This document shows positions 29,763-30,337 of a stretch of DNA of 30,337 bases, piece after piece. Position numbers and translations under genes: made by a program. The notes under the pieces were generated by a model that was given only the letters and a program-made list of their open reading frames with translations, was not told the DNA's origin and made no database searches. Source of the DNA: Conidiobolus incongruus B7586 (taxonomy: Eukaryota; Entomophthoromycota; Entomophthoromycetes; Entomophthorales; Conidiobolaceae). How positions within the stretch are numbered: the stretch's first letter is position 1; each line of letters starts with the position of its first letter. Where the stretch lies: the NCBI GenBank assembly GCA_000697335.1, contig JNEM01007219.1:1-30337 (forward strand), read 5' to 3'.

Positions 29763-30337
29763 AATTTTAATATTTTTAAAAATTAAATTATTTATAATTT
29801 ATATTACTGAATAGATTTGAATTAGTTAATAGTGAATAATTGGATAATATAAAATTATGGGATTATTCTTAATTTTTAAATTTTTAACTAATTTGATCAA
29901 AATTTATTTGATTTTATATAACGTTCTAAATATTTGTAAAATATAGCCCTTTTTTAATATAGGGTATTAAATCTAGTCATATTTACTCTAAATTATTAAT
30001 AGTCTGATTACATAGAGCTTTAGATATAATTTATCTAGTTATTCTAAATATATCGGTATTCTTTTTATAAAGGCATAAAAAATTCAAATAATAAAATACG
30101 TTCCATTTATTTAAATTATTATAACTTATAAGAATATATTCAAACTTATGTAATTTTATAGAATTCTTTAACTCAAGACATTATAAATAATATTAAAGTG
30201 TCTTTAATTATGTTATAATCTTTTCAATAATAAAGAATTAAAAATTAAAATTAATGTTTTTTTAAATTATTAATTATAATATATATATATATAAATAAAA
30301 TATTAGAAGAATATATTAATATTTGCAATTATTATAT
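29763..30337. other. AT-rich 5' flank of HST2, no gene seen
   Basis: The promoter of the sirtuin gene must lie here, but no element stands out. A run of seven AT units lies at 30279-30292. No reading frame was supported. Confidence 0.45.

Noticed and set aside
1-30337. CRISPR arrays, bacterial operons, Shine-Dalgarno sites, riboswitches
   Set aside because: The window is eukaryotic; no spaced direct repeats or bacterial-type signals were seen.

Overview
This window is nuclear DNA from a very AT-rich fungus. The evidence is spliceosomal genes with very short GT-AG introns, an Mdm31/Mdm32 mitochondrial protein (a fungal family), Vps27, Mediator and TFIIH subunits, cytoplasmic tRNA-Ala genes with Pol III terminators, and decayed eukaryotic DNA transposons. 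The extreme AT content with compact introns suggests an early-diverging fungus, possibly Conidiobolus-like (Entomophthoromycotina); that placement is a guess.

Layout. 1-3063 is AT-rich with no gene seen. 3064-4035 (-) is a Zta1-like quinone oxidoreductase. 6244-6316 (-) is tRNA-Ala(AGC). 6806-9354 is a complete but dead PIF/Harbinger DNA transposon with 20-bp perfect terminal inverted repeats and an AAT target duplication. 9851-11773 (+) is an Mdm31/Mdm32 protein, followed by 11944-13065 (+), an unrecognised membrane-anchored beta-rich protein. Two intron-containing genes follow on the minus strand: MED6 (13186-14171) and an Eps15/Ede1-like protein with two EH domains (14401-16102). Then come tRNA-Ala(TGC) (16627-16699, +), dynein light chain LC8 (16909-17259, -) and, divergently, the PP4 phosphatase catalytic subunit (17660-18940, +). 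VPS27 (20853-23248, +) is followed by a dead mariner transposon (about 24126-25161, +), TFB5 of TFIIH (25443-25797, +), a decayed SIR2 duplicate (about 26060-26985, -) and its working relative, an HST2-like sirtuin (28416-29762, -).

I assembled 34 introns in seven genes from splice sites, reading frame and family match. All are GT-AG and 46-77 nt long. Several first or internal exons are tiny (10, 16, 19, 20 and 23 nt), so naive gene finding would miss the true starts. Three genes (ZTA1-like, MDM31-like, and the orphan beta protein) have no introns.

The genes are ordinary housekeeping ones and do not form one pathway. Vps27 and the EH protein both act in endocytic and endosomal traffic; MED6 and Tfb5 both act in Pol II transcription. 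The most informative part is the fossil layer. Both transposons kept long reading frames while their codons were changed in the way C-to-T and G-to-A changes predict, catalytic Asp positions read Asn, and CpG is absent over more than 2 kb around each. This suggests a RIP-like or methylation-driven silencing process. I found no convincing new molecular system beyond this; the orphan gene at 11944 and the sirtuin tandem are the best other leads.
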